From an uncultured Bacteroidales bacterium (lineage in GTDB: Bacteria; Bacteroidota; Bacteroidia; Bacteroidales; Muribaculaceae), in the NCBI GenBank assembly GCA_902800715.1, contig CADCFN010000016.1:1-60248 (forward strand): a DNA stretch of 60,248 nt. Reading direction: 5' to 3'. The notes under the pieces were generated by a model. It was not told where the DNA came from. It saw only the letters and a list, made by a program, of their open reading frames with translations, and made no database searches. Below are positions 17,701-27,673 of this stretch, piece after piece. The first letter of the stretch is position 1. Every line of letters starts with the position of its first letter. A program made the translations under genes and the position numbers.

Positions 17701-20700
17701 ATGATGAAGAAAATCTTGCTTTCCCTCGCCGCTGTGACGGCGATGACCGCGATGGCCGACACGCCATTGTGGATGCGTTTTGCGAGCATCTCGCCTGACG
17801 GTAACAAGATCGCGTTCTGCTACAAGGGTGACATCTATGTGGTGCCCTCCAGTGGCGGACAGGCTGTGCAGTTGACCTCACAGTCGAGTTATGAATCCAT
17901 GCCCGTGTGGTCGCCCGACGGCACAACGCTGGCTTTTTCCAGTGACCGTAAGGGTAACAACGACATCTATGTGATGCCCTCCACTGGTGGCCAGCCCAAG
18001 CAGCTCACACGCAACAGTGCTGCTGAGACCCCATGGACCTTCAGCCCCGACGGCAAGTACATCTACTATAGTGCCGCCATTCAGGACCCTGCCAGCAGTA
18101 TGCTCTTCCCGAGTGGTCGCCTGACCGAGGTGTATAAGGTGCCCGTTGAGGGTGGTCGTGCTACCCGTGAATTGGGTACTCCCGCCGAGTACATCTGCTG
18201 GAACAAGACTGGCGATTATTTCGTTTATCAGGACCGCAAGGGTGGTGAAGATGAATATCGTAAGCACCACACTTCGTCGATTACCCGCGACATCTGGCGC
18301 TATGACGCCAAGACGGGCCATCACACCAACCTGACCAACATCGCTGGCGAGGACCGCAATCCCGTCCTGAGCCCCGACGGAAAGACGGTTTATTTCCTGA
18401 GCGAGCGCAACGGCGGCTCGATGAACGTCTATTCGTTCCCCATCGACCGTCCCAGTCAGCTCAAGGCCGAGACCAGTTTCACGGTCAATCCGGTGCGTTT
18501 CCTCTCCATCGCCGACAACGGCACGCTGTGTTTCACCCAGGACGGTGAACTCTACACCATGCGTCCGGGCAGTCAGCCCCGCAAGGTCGACATCAGCCTG
18601 TGGCATGACGACAGCGACCAGATTCAGCGCTTGTCGTTCAGCCGCGGTGCTACCGATGCAGCCGTCTCGCCCGATGGCAAGATGGTCGCCTTTATCGTTC
18701 GCGGTGAGGTCTTTGTGACCTCGGTTGAATACACCACTACCAAGCGTATTACCAATACCCCGCAGGCCGAGAATTGGGTATCGTGGGGCGCCGACAACCG
18801 CACTCTGGCCTATGCCACCGAGCGCAACGGCAACTGGGAACTTGTCCTTGCCACCATTGAGCGCAAGGAAGACCCCAACTTCCCCAACGCCACCCTCATC
18901 AAGGAAGAAATCCTGCTGCCCTCGACCACTGTAGAGCGCACTCATCCCTGCCTGTCGCCCGACGGCAAGAAGCTCGCCTTTATCGAGGACCGTTTCTGCC
19001 TCAAGGTGCTTGACCTCAAGACCAAGCAGGTGACTCAGGTGACCGACGGTTCGACCTGGTATGAGACCAACGGCGACTTCAACTATGCTTGGTCGCCCGA
19101 CGGCAAGTGGTTCACCCTTGAGTTCATCGGCAACCAGCGTGACCCCTATAGCGACATCGGTATCGTGTCGGCTAATGGTGGTCCCATCACCAATATCACC
19201 GGTAGCGCCTATATCAGCGAGGATCCCCGCTGGGTAATGGAAGGCAACGCCATCATGTTCCACAGCAACCGCTATGGTATGCGCAGCCACGCCTCATGGG
19301 GCTCGCAGGACGACGTCTTTCTGGCTTTTGTCAATCAGGAAGCCCTCGACCGTTACAACCTCAACAAGGAGGATTACGAACTGCTGACCGAGGCCGAGAA
19401 GGAGGCCAAGAAGGCCGAGGAAAAGGCTGCTGAGGCCAGCAAGAACAGCAAGAAGAAAGGCAAAACCGATGCTCCCGCTGCCAAATCTGCCAGCAAGGAC
19501 ATCAACGTCGAACTGGCAGGCATCGAGGACCGTATTGTGCGCGTTACGCCCAACTCGAGCAATATCTCGGGCTGCATGATTACGCCCGACGGCGAGTCGC
19601 TGTATTACCTGTCAGCGTTTGAGAAAGGTTATGACCTGTGGAAGATGGACTTGCGCAAGCATGAGACCAAGCTGTTGAACAAGATGGGCGGCGGTGGTGC
19701 CGACATCCAGGCCAGCAAGGACGGCAAGACGCTGTTTGTGCTGGGTGGCAGCAAGATGCAGAAACTCACTGTTGCTGGTGACAAGCTCACGGGCATCGAC
19801 TACAAGGCCGACATGAAGATGGACCTGTTCGCCGAGCGCGAGTATATGTTCAACCACGTTGATAAGCAGATTACAAAGCGTTTCTACAACCTCACCTATC
19901 ACGGCTGTGATTGGAAGTCCTATGTGGAAATCTACCGCAAGTTCTTGCCCCACATCAACAACAACCAGGACTTCGCCAACCTGTTGAGCGAGTTGCTGGG
20001 TGAGTTGAACGCTTCACACACCGGTGGTCGCTATTATCCCACCAGTGGCGAGGCTACTTCTGACCTGGGTCTCATCTACGACTGGAACTACACCGGCAAT
20101 GGCCTCAAGATTGACGAGGTCATTGAGGGCGGTCCCCTGGCCAAGGCCAAGAGCCAAGTCAAGCCGGGTACCATCCTGGAGAAAATCAACGGCGTGGTTA
20201 TCGACGAGAACAATGATTATACCGAGCTGCTCAACGGCCAGGCAGGCAACAAGACCCTGCTCTCGCTTTACAACCCCAAAACCGGCAAGCGCTGGGAAGA
20301 GGTGGTGAAGCCCATCAGCAAGGGTGCCCTGGGCGACTTGATGTACAAGCGCTGGGTAAAGCGTAACGCCCATCTCGTGGACAGCCTCTCGGGCGGTCGC
20401 CTGGGCTATGTCCACCTGGAGTCGATGAACGACGCCAGCTACCGTGACATCTACAGCGATGTGCTGGGTAAATACAACAAGCGTGACGGTATCGTCATCG
20501 ACACCCGCTTCAACGGCGGTGGCCGCCTGCACGAGGACATCGAGGTGCTCTTCAGCGGCAAGAAGTACTTTACTCAGGTCATTCGCGGTCGTGAGGCTTG
20601 TGATATGCCCAGCCGCCGCTGGAACAAGCCCAGCATCATGCTGCAGTGCGAAGCCAACTACAGCAACGCACACGGCACTCCCTGGGTTTACAGCCATGAC

Positions 20701-20955
20701 AAGTTGGGCAAACTCGTGGGTATGCCCGTTCCCGGCACCATGTCCAGCGTGTCGTGGGAGAGGCTGCAAGACTCGTCGCTCGTGTTCGGTATCCCCATCA
20801 TCGGCTACCTGCTGCCCGAGGGCAACTACCTTGAGAATACCCAGCTTGAGCCTGACATCAAGATTGCCAACAATCCCGAGACCGTCATCAACGGTGAGGA
20901 CTTGCAGCTCAAAGCAGCTGTCGAGGAGTTGATGCGCGAGTGTGGGCTGAAATGA
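17701..20955 (+). CDS. Tricorn-like S41 family serine protease
   Basis: About 1084 residues with a signal peptide (MMKKILLSLAAVTAMTAMA), so periplasmic or exported. Domains in order: two beta-propeller blocks of PD40/WD40-like repeats with SPDGKxxxF motifs (about 25-560), a Lys/Glu/Ala-rich linker (about 565-595), more propeller, a tricorn core helical segment with LLGELNASHTGG (His near 773), a PDZ domain (about 785-870), and the S41 catalytic domain. The nucleophile is probably the Ser of NYSNAHGTPW (near 988). The closing ENTQLEPD probably supplies the charge-relay Glu. It likely degrades peptides; it is monocistronic. Confidence 0.93.
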   Translation: MMKKILLSLAAVTAMTAMADTPLWMRFASISPDGNKIAFCYKGDIYVVPSSGGQAVQLTSQSSYESMPVWSPDGTTLAFSSDRKGNNDIYVMPSTGGQPKQLTRNSAAETPWTFSPDGKYIYYSAAIQDPASSMLFPSGRLTEVYKVPVEGGRATRELGTPAEYICWNKTGDYFVYQDRKGGEDEYRKHHTSSITRDIWRYDAKTGHHTNLTNIAGEDRNPVLSPDGKTVYFLSERNGGSMNVYSFPIDRPSQLKAETSFTVNPVRFLSIADNGTLCFTQDGELYTMRPGSQPRKVDISLWHDDSDQIQRLSFSRGATDAAVSPDGKMVAFIVRGEVFVTSVEYTTTKRITNTPQAENWVSWGADNRTLAYATERNGNWELVLATIERKEDPNFPNATLIKEEILLPSTTVERTHPCLSPDGKKLAFIEDRFCLKVLDLKTKQVTQVTDGSTWYETNGDFNYAWSPDGKWFTLEFIGNQRDPYSDIGIVSANGGPITNITGSAYISEDPRWVMEGNAIMFHSNRYGMRSHASWGSQDDVFLAFVNQEALDRYNLNKEDYELLTEAEKEAKKAEEKAAEASKNSKKKGKTDAPAAKSASKDINVELAGIEDRIVRVTPNSSNISGCMITPDGESLYYLSAFEKGYDLWKMDLRKHETKLLNKMGGGGADIQASKDGKTLFVLGGSKMQKLTVAGDKLTGIDYKADMKMDLFAEREYMFNHVDKQITKRFYNLTYHGCDWKSYVEIYRKFLPHINNNQDFANLLSELLGELNASHTGGRYYPTSGEATSDLGLIYDWNYTGNGLKIDEVIEGGPLAKAKSQVKPGTILEKINGVVIDENNDYTELLNGQAGNKTLLSLYNPKTGKRWEEVVKPISKGALGDLMYKRWVKRNAHLVDSLSGGRLGYVHLESMNDASYRDIYSDVLGKYNKRDGIVIDTRFNGGGRLHEDIEVLFSGKKYFTQVIRGREACDMPSRRWNKPSIMLQCEANYSNAHGTPWVYSHDKLGKLVGMPVPGTMSSVSWERLQDSSLVFGIPIIGYLLPEGNYLENTQLEPDIKIANNPETVINGEDLQLKAAVEELMRECGLK

Positions 20956-21014
20956 TGAAGTATTAAATTAGGTTAAAGAGAAAAATCACCCATGACGACA
21001 TGGAAAATTTGTGC

Positions 21015-21022
21015 TATCTTTG
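21015..21022 (+). promoter_or_regulatory. -10 box of the 21 kb small transcript
   Basis: TATCTTTG matches the TAnnTTTG consensus. The -33 region is weak. The transcript would start near 21029. Confidence 0.5.
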
Positions 21023-21041
21023 CGCCCAAATTTGAGAAAAG

Positions 21042-21146
21042 ATGTTATTAGTGAGCAAAATATCGTTTCAAGTTTTGCGCCAAACGCGATTTTTCTCGAT
21101 GCCTTTTCTGTCCAAGAAATTTCATCGTAACAAGATAATTATGTGA
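21042..21146 (+). CDS. Possible small basic protein, 34 aa
   Basis: An ORF too short for most gene finders lies exactly between a -10 box and a perfect terminator. The product is rich in Lys, Arg and Phe (MLLVSKISFQVLRQTRFFSM, ending HRNKIIM). It may be a real small protein, a leader peptide for the SemiSWEET gene that follows the terminator, or a chance ORF inside a small RNA. I do not recognise the sequence. Confidence 0.35.
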   Translation: MLLVSKISFQVLRQTRFFSMPFLSKKFHRNKIIM

Positions 21147-21148
21147 AC

Positions 21149-21178
21149 AAATGGGACCCATTACGGGTCCCATTTTGT
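21149..21178 (+). terminator. Terminator or attenuator before SemiSWEET
   Basis: Perfect 11-bp stem AAATGGGACCC / GGGTCCCATTT with loop ATTAC and then TGTAT. It sits 37 bp before the SemiSWEET start, so it either ends the small transcript or attenuates read-through. Confidence 0.75.
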
Positions 21179-21214
21179 ATATATGATATGTATTGATATT
21201 AATCTTTATAAGCT

Positions 21215-21502
21215 ATGACTGAATTCATTACTACTCACTTGACCGACATCATCGGTTACACCGCATCAATCTGCCTGGTGCTGGGTTACATGCCCCAGGC
21301 GATTTACACGATTCGTACCCATGACACCGATGGCATCGCGTTGCCCACGTTCTTGATGATGGGACTGGGCGGCATTTTCTTTGCTATCCAGGGTCTGTTG
21401 CTCAAAAACTGGCCCTTGTTCATCACCAATGTTATCACTACAGTCTCAAGCGCCATCGTGTTCGGCATTAAGATGTATAATGATTACTGGAAAAAGAAGT
21501 AG
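21215..21502 (+). CDS. SemiSWEET sugar transporter
   Basis: A 95-residue protein with three transmembrane helices, the half-transporter form of the SWEET family, which works as a dimer for facilitated sugar passage across the inner membrane. The PQ-loop motif GYMPQAIYTIRTHDTDGI follows helix 1; helix 2 is FLMMGLGGIFFAIQGLLL and helix 3 is LFITNVITTVSSAIVFGIKM. The length is normal for the family. It is monocistronic, possibly read through the upstream terminator. Confidence 0.93.
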   Translation: MTEFITTHLTDIIGYTASICLVLGYMPQAIYTIRTHDTDGIALPTFLMMGLGGIFFAIQGLLLKNWPLFITNVITTVSSAIVFGIKMYNDYWKKK

Positions 21503-21563
21503 ATTCCTATAATTAGCATCAGGTGATTGATATCATTTAGTTAGGAAAAAAGCGGGAATTTTC

Positions 21564-21594
21564 TTTGACGCATCAGAAATAATGAGTAATTTTG
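21564..21594 (+). promoter_or_regulatory. Promoter of the TonB receptor/DUF5689/nuclease locus
   Basis: TTTG (21564-21567), a 19-bp spacer and TAATTTTG (21587-21594) form a full consensus promoter. The 5' untranslated region would be about 110 bases. Confidence 0.8.
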
Positions 21595-21709
21595 GGAAAT
21601 TCTTCGCAATGTTTTGTGGGAATTTGTTTTGTTTTACATTAAATTAACTTAAAACGAACTCATTTTACCCTTCTCTGTAGAAAAATCATTCATTAATACC
21701 TAATAATTT

Positions 21710-24469
21710 ATGAGACTGAAACTGTTTTTGCTATTAGCACTATTTGCCACCCTGCCGATGCTAGCGCAGCGCACGGGTGTGCGAGGCATGGTGATGGACG
21801 CCAAGAGCGGCCTGCCCGTCGTGGGTGCTACCGTCATGCTTGACAATCAAGGCATCTCGGCAACTACGGACCCTGCTGGCAGGTTCCTGATTGACGAGGC
21901 AAGTCAAGGCAATGACGAACTGTTGGTCCTGTGCTACGGCTACAAGGACTGGTCGCTAGCGGTTACCATCATCGACGGCATCGTTGAGGATTTGGGCGCC
22001 ATCCAGGTGGACCCCCTCTCGTTTGAGACAGCCGAGGTGTTGGAATACCGCAGTTCAGTGGCCGATATGGCCCTTACTGAGTCGCAACTCGAAGATGAGG
22101 AAGGCAATACTCAGGAAGTCGCTCTGCTGAGCGGAGCTACCGACAACCCCTTCTATCAGGCATCGAGTTATACCTTCAGTACCGCGCGTTTCCGCATTCG
22201 CGGTTATGAGAACAACAAGACTGAGACCTACATCAACAGCATCCCCTTCAACGATGGTGTGCGCTTTTCGTTCAACTACTCGATGACGGGCGGCTTGAAC
22301 CAGGCATTCAGGAACAAGACCATCGGCATTGGCTTGGAGGAGAACACCTATGGTTTTGGTGGAATTGGCGGTGCCAACAACATCAAGACCTTTGCTGCCG
22401 ACTATGCTCCCGGCACCCGTTTGAGTCTTGCCTACACCAACGGTAACTACCGCTGGCGCGGCATGGTGACCCATGCCACGGGCTTGAACAAGCACGGCTG
22501 GGCCATGACACTGTCGGCTGTGGTACGTTATGCTGGCGAGGGTGTCTATCCCGGTTCGTTCTACAACAGCGTGGGCTACTTCCTGTCGCTGCAGAAGGTG
22601 TTCAACCCGCAGCACTCGTTGACGCTGACCACCTTTGGCGCTCCCACCAAGCGTGCCGCCAACTCGGCAATCTTTGAGGAGACCGGTCGCCTGATTAACA
22701 ACATGTACAGTCCTGACTGGGGCTGGCAGGATGGAAAGAAGCGTAATTCCAAGGTGGTTGAATCGTTTGACCCCACCGCCATCCTGAACTGGCTGTGGAA
22801 GCCCGATGACCACACCTCGCTGAACACCGGTTTTGCTTTCCACAAGTCGTTCTACAGCAAGGCCGCCCTGAACTGGAACAAGGCTGCTGACCCCAATCCC
22901 AGTTACTACCGCTACCTGCCGTCCTACTATACTGATCCTGAGATTAAGGACTTCTATACCGACCTGTGGACCAGTAAGAGCGATATCACCCAAATCCGTT
23001 GGGATGCCCTCTACCAGGTGAACTACCGCAACAATATGCAGGCCGACCAGACCGGCAAGGAAATGGGTTCGACCTACATCCTCGAGAACCGCCACAGCAA
23101 CCAGTCCAGCTTCACGCTGTCCTCGGTGCTGAACAAGCGATTGACGAGCAGACTGTCGATGCAGACTGGCGCCAACGCAAACTATACCATTGCATCCTAC
23201 TACAAGACCATCAAGGACTTGCTGGGTGGACGTTACTGGCTGGATGTGGACAACTTCAGTGAGCGCGACTTCCCCGACAATCCTGATTTGGCTCAGAACG
23301 ATTTGGACAACCCCAACCGCAAGATTAAGAAGGGTGACCGCTTCGGTTACGATTACAATATCCTGACCCTCAAAACCGAGGTGTGGAACCAGTGGGTACT
23401 CAATCTGCCCAAGTGGGAGATGTTTGCCAGCGTCAAGGGTGACTTCTTCCAGTTCCAGCGCGACGGTAAGATGCGCAATGGCCGTGCTCCTGAGAACTCC
23501 TACGGCAAGGGTAAGACCCACCGCTTCCTGACCTACGGTGCCAAGGGCGGTATCATCTTCAAACTCGATGGCCGCAACAGCTTCGCTGGTCATGTATTCT
23601 ATGGCACCGAGGCTCCGCGACCCTATGATGCCTACATCTCGTCGCGCACCAAGGATGATGTCATCGACCTGAAGGTAGAGAAAATCTTCTCGGCCGACGT
23701 GAGCTACGCAATGAACTTCCGTAACTTCAAGGGCGTTGTCACCGCCTTCTATACCGACCAGCGTGACAACACCGAGCGCACCGCCTTCTATGACGATGTG
23801 CGCAGCACGTTCATGAACTACTCGCTCACCGGCGTACACAAGCAGTACAAGGGTGTTGAAGTTGGCTTGAGCTACAAGCTGTCGCCCTCGCTCACCGTGA
23901 GCGGCGCCGCCAACATTGCCCGCTACCAGTACAAGAACAACCCCTTCGGCACCCGCAGCTATGAGAACGGTTCGGAAGCCGATGTGACCAAGCAGGTTTA
24001 CCTCAAGAACTATTATGTTGCCGGAACTCCCCAGGAGTGCTACTCGTTGGCATTCAACTGGGCAGGTCCCCACATGTGGTTTGTTGAGTTGAATGGCGCC
24101 TGGATGAACCGCTCCTACGTGAGCATGTCACCCATTCGCCATGAGATGCAGGAAGAGTTCTTCTTCCTCGCCAATACCGAGGAGGAAATCATGTCGCTGA
24201 TTAAGGACTTCAGCGCACAGGATAAGCTTAACGAGGCTCTGATCATCAATGCCAGCATTGGCCACGTGATCTACCTGACTCGCTCAGCTTCGTTAAACAT
24301 CAACCTGAACCTGAACAATATCCTTGACAACAGGAACATCCAGACGGGTGGCTATCAGCAGGGTCGTACCGACACCAACGATTACACCAACACGTCCACC
24401 AAGTTCCCCAACAAGTATTACTATGGTCAGGGCTTCAAGATGTTCTTGAACCTGGGCTTGCGTTTCTAA
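21710..24469 (+). CDS. TonB-dependent outer-membrane receptor
   Basis: 919 residues: signal peptide (MRLKLFLLLALFATLPMLA), CarboxypepD_reg-like domain (about 22-110, TGVRGMVMDAKSGLPVVGAT), plug region with FSTARFRIRGYENNKTETYI, and a 22-strand-type barrel ending in an aromatic residue (LNLGLRF). No TonB box could be assigned by eye. It heads a co-directional run with two DUF5689 lipoproteins and two exported phosphoesterases, so it probably imports a product of their action. It is not a classical SusC, and no SusD partner is present. Confidence 0.9.
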   Translation: MRLKLFLLLALFATLPMLAQRTGVRGMVMDAKSGLPVVGATVMLDNQGISATTDPAGRFLIDEASQGNDELLVLCYGYKDWSLAVTIIDGIVEDLGAIQVDPLSFETAEVLEYRSSVADMALTESQLEDEEGNTQEVALLSGATDNPFYQASSYTFSTARFRIRGYENNKTETYINSIPFNDGVRFSFNYSMTGGLNQAFRNKTIGIGLEENTYGFGGIGGANNIKTFAADYAPGTRLSLAYTNGNYRWRGMVTHATGLNKHGWAMTLSAVVRYAGEGVYPGSFYNSVGYFLSLQKVFNPQHSLTLTTFGAPTKRAANSAIFEETGRLINNMYSPDWGWQDGKKRNSKVVESFDPTAILNWLWKPDDHTSLNTGFAFHKSFYSKAALNWNKAADPNPSYYRYLPSYYTDPEIKDFYTDLWTSKSDITQIRWDALYQVNYRNNMQADQTGKEMGSTYILENRHSNQSSFTLSSVLNKRLTSRLSMQTGANANYTIASYYKTIKDLLGGRYWLDVDNFSERDFPDNPDLAQNDLDNPNRKIKKGDRFGYDYNILTLKTEVWNQWVLNLPKWEMFASVKGDFFQFQRDGKMRNGRAPENSYGKGKTHRFLTYGAKGGIIFKLDGRNSFAGHVFYGTEAPRPYDAYISSRTKDDVIDLKVEKIFSADVSYAMNFRNFKGVVTAFYTDQRDNTERTAFYDDVRSTFMNYSLTGVHKQYKGVEVGLSYKLSPSLTVSGAANIARYQYKNNPFGTRSYENGSEADVTKQVYLKNYYVAGTPQECYSLAFNWAGPHMWFVELNGAWMNRSYVSMSPIRHEMQEEFFFLANTEEEIMSLIKDFSAQDKLNEALIINASIGHVIYLTRSASLNINLNLNNILDNRNIQTGGYQQGRTDTNDYTNTSTKFPNKYYYGQGFKMFLNLGLRF

Positions 24470-24516
24470 TGTGACAGGAAGAAGATTTATTAACCAAGAA
24501 AAAAAATCGCACAATA

Positions 24517-25344
24517 ATGAAACGTTATAATATATATCTGAGCCTGATGCTCTTGCTGGTGTTCGCTTCGGCCTGCAATGACAAGTTTGACGATCCCGCA
24601 ATCGCCACCCCGACAGCCAAGCACAGCCCCAACATGACCATTGCTGACTTCAAGGCCAAATACTGGCAAGATGCGGTCAACTATATCGACACAATCAAGG
24701 AGGATATCGTCATCCATGGTTGGGTGACCAGCACCGATATCAGTGGCAACATTTACAAGTGCCTCTATATCCATGACGGCACTGCCGGCCTGTCCATTTC
24801 CATCAACCAGAATAACCTGTGCAACAAGTACCGCCTGGGCCAGGATATCGTTATTCCGCTCAAGGGCCGTTATGTCGGCAAGTATAATGGCCAGCAGCAG
24901 CTGGGTTATCCCGCATGGTACCAGAAAGGACTCACCTGGGAGGCCACTTTCCTGCCCCAATACATGTGGGAGGCGATGGCTGAACTCAACGGCCAGCCCG
25001 ACTTCTCCAGGGTGGTTCCCATGGACGTGACGCTGAGCGAATTCTGCCAGAAATTTGACAAAGCCACTTTGCTGAAGTACCAGGCACAGTTGGTGCGCAT
25101 CAAGGGCGTAACCTTTGAGGACGCAGGAGAGGTTCCTTACGCTGAGAAGGAATCGTCCACCAATCGCACCATCAAGGACGACCAGGGCAACACGTTGACC
25201 CTGCGCAACAGCAACTACGCTGACTTCCGCTCCATCACTCTGCCCACCGGCAAGGTGGATGTCATCGGCATGCTCGGTTCCTATTCCAGCAATACCTGGC
25301 AGCTCTACCTGCGCACTATTGATGATGTAAAACCCGCCGAGTAA
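24517..25344 (+). CDS. DUF5689-domain lipoprotein, 275 aa
   Basis: The leader MKRYNIYLSLMLLLVFASAC has a lipobox (ASAC), predicting a lipoprotein, probably at the surface. The mature protein is a DUF5689 OB-like fold: TIADFKAKYWQD and then VIHGWVTSTDISGNIYKCLY are typical, followed by a second similar half. It resembles the N-terminal 275 residues of the next protein. It probably binds the substrate captured for the TonB receptor upstream (inference). Confidence 0.85.
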   Translation: MKRYNIYLSLMLLLVFASACNDKFDDPAIATPTAKHSPNMTIADFKAKYWQDAVNYIDTIKEDIVIHGWVTSTDISGNIYKCLYIHDGTAGLSISINQNNLCNKYRLGQDIVIPLKGRYVGKYNGQQQLGYPAWYQKGLTWEATFLPQYMWEAMAELNGQPDFSRVVPMDVTLSEFCQKFDKATLLKYQAQLVRIKGVTFEDAGEVPYAEKESSTNRTIKDDQGNTLTLRNSNYADFRSITLPTGKVDVIGMLGSYSSNTWQLYLRTIDDVKPAE

Positions 25345-25376
25345 TTGGATAATCAAGCTAAAAACAGAAAAAAGAT

Positions 25377-27614
25377 ATGAAACGCTTTAATTATTATCTA
25401 GGACTGATGTTCATGCTGGTTTTCATGACTGCCTGTCATGAAGAATTTGACCAGCCGCCAGTTTACATCCCCATAGCTGATGCTGTCCCCAATATGACTA
25501 TTGCCGAGTTTAAGGCAAAGCATTGGCAGGAAAGTGCCAACTATGTGGATACGGTGACCGAAGATGAGGTCATCCATGGCTGGGTGACGGCCAATGACGT
25601 CAGCAACAACATTTTCAAGACGATTTACATCAGCGACGGCACCTCCAGTCTGTCCATCTCAGTCAATCAGAATGAGCTGTACAAGAAGTACCGCATCGGC
25701 CAGGAGATTGTCCTGCCCATGAAGGGGCACTATGTGGGCAAGGCTACCGGCCAGATGTATGTGGCAGCACCCTACAACTATGTCAATTACAATACCGGTG
25801 CTGTTACGTTGGAGTGCCTGAACATGTCATCCGACGAGTTGGAATCCCTAGTCCAGTTCAACAAACTGCCCGACCCGAGCAAGGTGGACACTATTGATGT
25901 CAAGATCAGCGACTTCCAGGACAAGTTTGACGCCGAGACCCTGCTCAAGTATCAGGGAATGCTCGTGCGCTTCAGGGATGTCGAGATTACCGAGGCTGAT
26001 GGAGCGACCACTTATGCCGACCCGGGCAGCAGTGCCATCAACCGCACCATCAAGGATGTTGATGGCAAAGAGCTCATCATGCGCAACAGCCGCAGTGCCG
26101 ACTTCGCTACCGAGGCGTTGCCCTTAGGCCGCCATGACATTGTGGGTATTCTGGGCTTCTATCAGACCGGTTCGCCTATGTGGCAGTTCTATGTACGCAC
26201 CATCGAAGATGTCATTGGCGAGGGCAAGAAGGGTACCAAGACACTTCCCTATTCGGTATCCGAAGCCATCGAGGCTGGCAACATCAGCATGAAGAGTTGG
26301 ATAGAAGGCTATATTGTGGGTGCCGTAGGTCCCGCTGCGACCACCGTGACCAGCAATAGCGACATTGAGTGGCAGATGCCCTCCACTCTTGACAACACGA
26401 TTGTCATTGCCGATAGTCCGGATTGCAAGGACTTCTCCAAGTGTATCGTTGTGCCTCTGCCTCAGGGATCCATTTTCCGTACCGAAGCTAACCTGCGTGA
26501 CAATACCAACACCTATCAGGCACCAATCAAGGTCATGGGTATTGTGGCTCCCTATATGGGCATGACAGGTATCGTCGAGAACACTGGTACGAGGGAAGAG
26601 TATGTCCTTGATGTGGCCTTTGTGAAATTGAGCGAGGACTTCGCCTCGGGCGTTCCCGGCAACTGGACCAACCTGAAGGTGAGCGGCTCCAAAGTGTGGG
26701 AAAAAGCCACATTTAATTCTGAGGTCTATGTCAACGTGACAGGATACAGGGGTTCCAATCCGCCCTATGACATCTGGCTGATTACGCCCAAGTTGGATAT
26801 CAAGAATGCCCCTAGCAAGGTCTTCAACTTCGATTCTCAGGTGAATAACTATGGCAACATCGTGCTGCAGGTATATCTGATGAACACCAACGATCCCCGT
26901 ACGGCTACCGTCAAGGTGAAACTCAATCCCGTCTTGCCTAAGAGGCCCTCTTCAAACTATAGCGGTTGGGTGAACTCTGGCGATATCGATTTGAGTGAAT
27001 GGGCCGACGGTGAGTACTATATCGGCTTCAACTACTATGCTCCCAATGATCCGGATAACCAATACACTACCTGGTGTCTCGACAATGTGACCTTCGGTAT
27101 GGGTAATCCAGATAACCGTGCCGACTTTGAGACCATGGGCACTCCTAAGGGTCAGATAGGCACTTACACTTCTGATAAGGGTTGGGTTGCCAGCAATAGC
27201 TACCTGTTTGCTGGCGGTGCTTCGAACAATAACCCCTATTTCCAATTCATTGGCTTGATTTCTGAAGATGGAAACAAGTATGCTACGGCTCCCACTATCA
27301 ACGGTAAGGTAGGAGCTGCGGGTACAATCACCTCACCGGTCATCTCGGGCGGTATGAAGAAACTGACATTCAGCTATGGCGCTCCATTCTCCGACAAATT
27401 GTTGTCATTCCGTGTGGATGTGAAGCAGAATGGTAATGTGGTTCAGTCATGGACTGAGTCCCAGGATAATGCTGTACGCTACCAGGTCTATACATTCTCT
27501 AGGACCTGTAACGTCAGTGGCGATTTCACCATCGAGATTACCAACCTGTGCCCGTCTAACACAAGTACCAACAAGGATCGTGTTTCCATTTGGAACCTCA
27601 TTTGGGATAAGTAG
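25377..27614 (+). CDS. Multidomain DUF5689 lipoprotein with OB-fold and jelly-roll domains
   Basis: 745 residues. Leader with lipobox (MTAC). Residues 20-280 form a DUF5689 region (VIHGWVTANDVSNNIFKTIY). About 285-405 resembles the DUF6359/YhcR-type OB fold (PYSVSEAIEAGNISMKSWIE, GIVAPYMGMTGIVEN). About 415-560 is a choice-of-anchor J jelly roll (DFASGVPGNWTNLK, DIWLITPKLDI). About 575-745 is a second beta-sandwich. OB folds of this kind often accompany secreted nucleases. It follows the shorter DUF5689 gene by 32 bp and precedes the nuclease pair. Confidence 0.85.
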   Translation: MKRFNYYLGLMFMLVFMTACHEEFDQPPVYIPIADAVPNMTIAEFKAKHWQESANYVDTVTEDEVIHGWVTANDVSNNIFKTIYISDGTSSLSISVNQNELYKKYRIGQEIVLPMKGHYVGKATGQMYVAAPYNYVNYNTGAVTLECLNMSSDELESLVQFNKLPDPSKVDTIDVKISDFQDKFDAETLLKYQGMLVRFRDVEITEADGATTYADPGSSAINRTIKDVDGKELIMRNSRSADFATEALPLGRHDIVGILGFYQTGSPMWQFYVRTIEDVIGEGKKGTKTLPYSVSEAIEAGNISMKSWIEGYIVGAVGPAATTVTSNSDIEWQMPSTLDNTIVIADSPDCKDFSKCIVVPLPQGSIFRTEANLRDNTNTYQAPIKVMGIVAPYMGMTGIVENTGTREEYVLDVAFVKLSEDFASGVPGNWTNLKVSGSKVWEKATFNSEVYVNVTGYRGSNPPYDIWLITPKLDIKNAPSKVFNFDSQVNNYGNIVLQVYLMNTNDPRTATVKVKLNPVLPKRPSSNYSGWVNSGDIDLSEWADGEYYIGFNYYAPNDPDNQYTTWCLDNVTFGMGNPDNRADFETMGTPKGQIGTYTSDKGWVASNSYLFAGGASNNNPYFQFIGLISEDGNKYATAPTINGKVGAAGTITSPVISGGMKKLTFSYGAPFSDKLLSFRVDVKQNGNVVQSWTESQDNAVRYQVYTFSRTCNVSGDFTIEITNLCPSNTSTNKDRVSIWNLIWDK

Positions 27615-27673
27615 TTTTTAAAAACTAGCTGTTAGCTTTTAGCAATAACTAACAACTGAAAACAGAAAACGAT

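Noticed and set aside
17878-19290. 470-codon minus-strand frame opposite the tricorn-like protease
   Set aside because: Antisense shadow of a well-defined propeller region; no motif and no promoter.
22055-24073. 672-codon open frame on the minus strand opposite the TonB receptor
   Set aside because: It lies wholly antisense to a clear receptor gene, shows no domain or signal peptide, and is explained by the codon bias of the sense strand.
21710-27614. Classical SusC/SusD polysaccharide utilisation locus
   Set aside because: No SusD homologue or glycoside hydrolase is linked; the partners are DUF5689 proteins and phosphoesterases.
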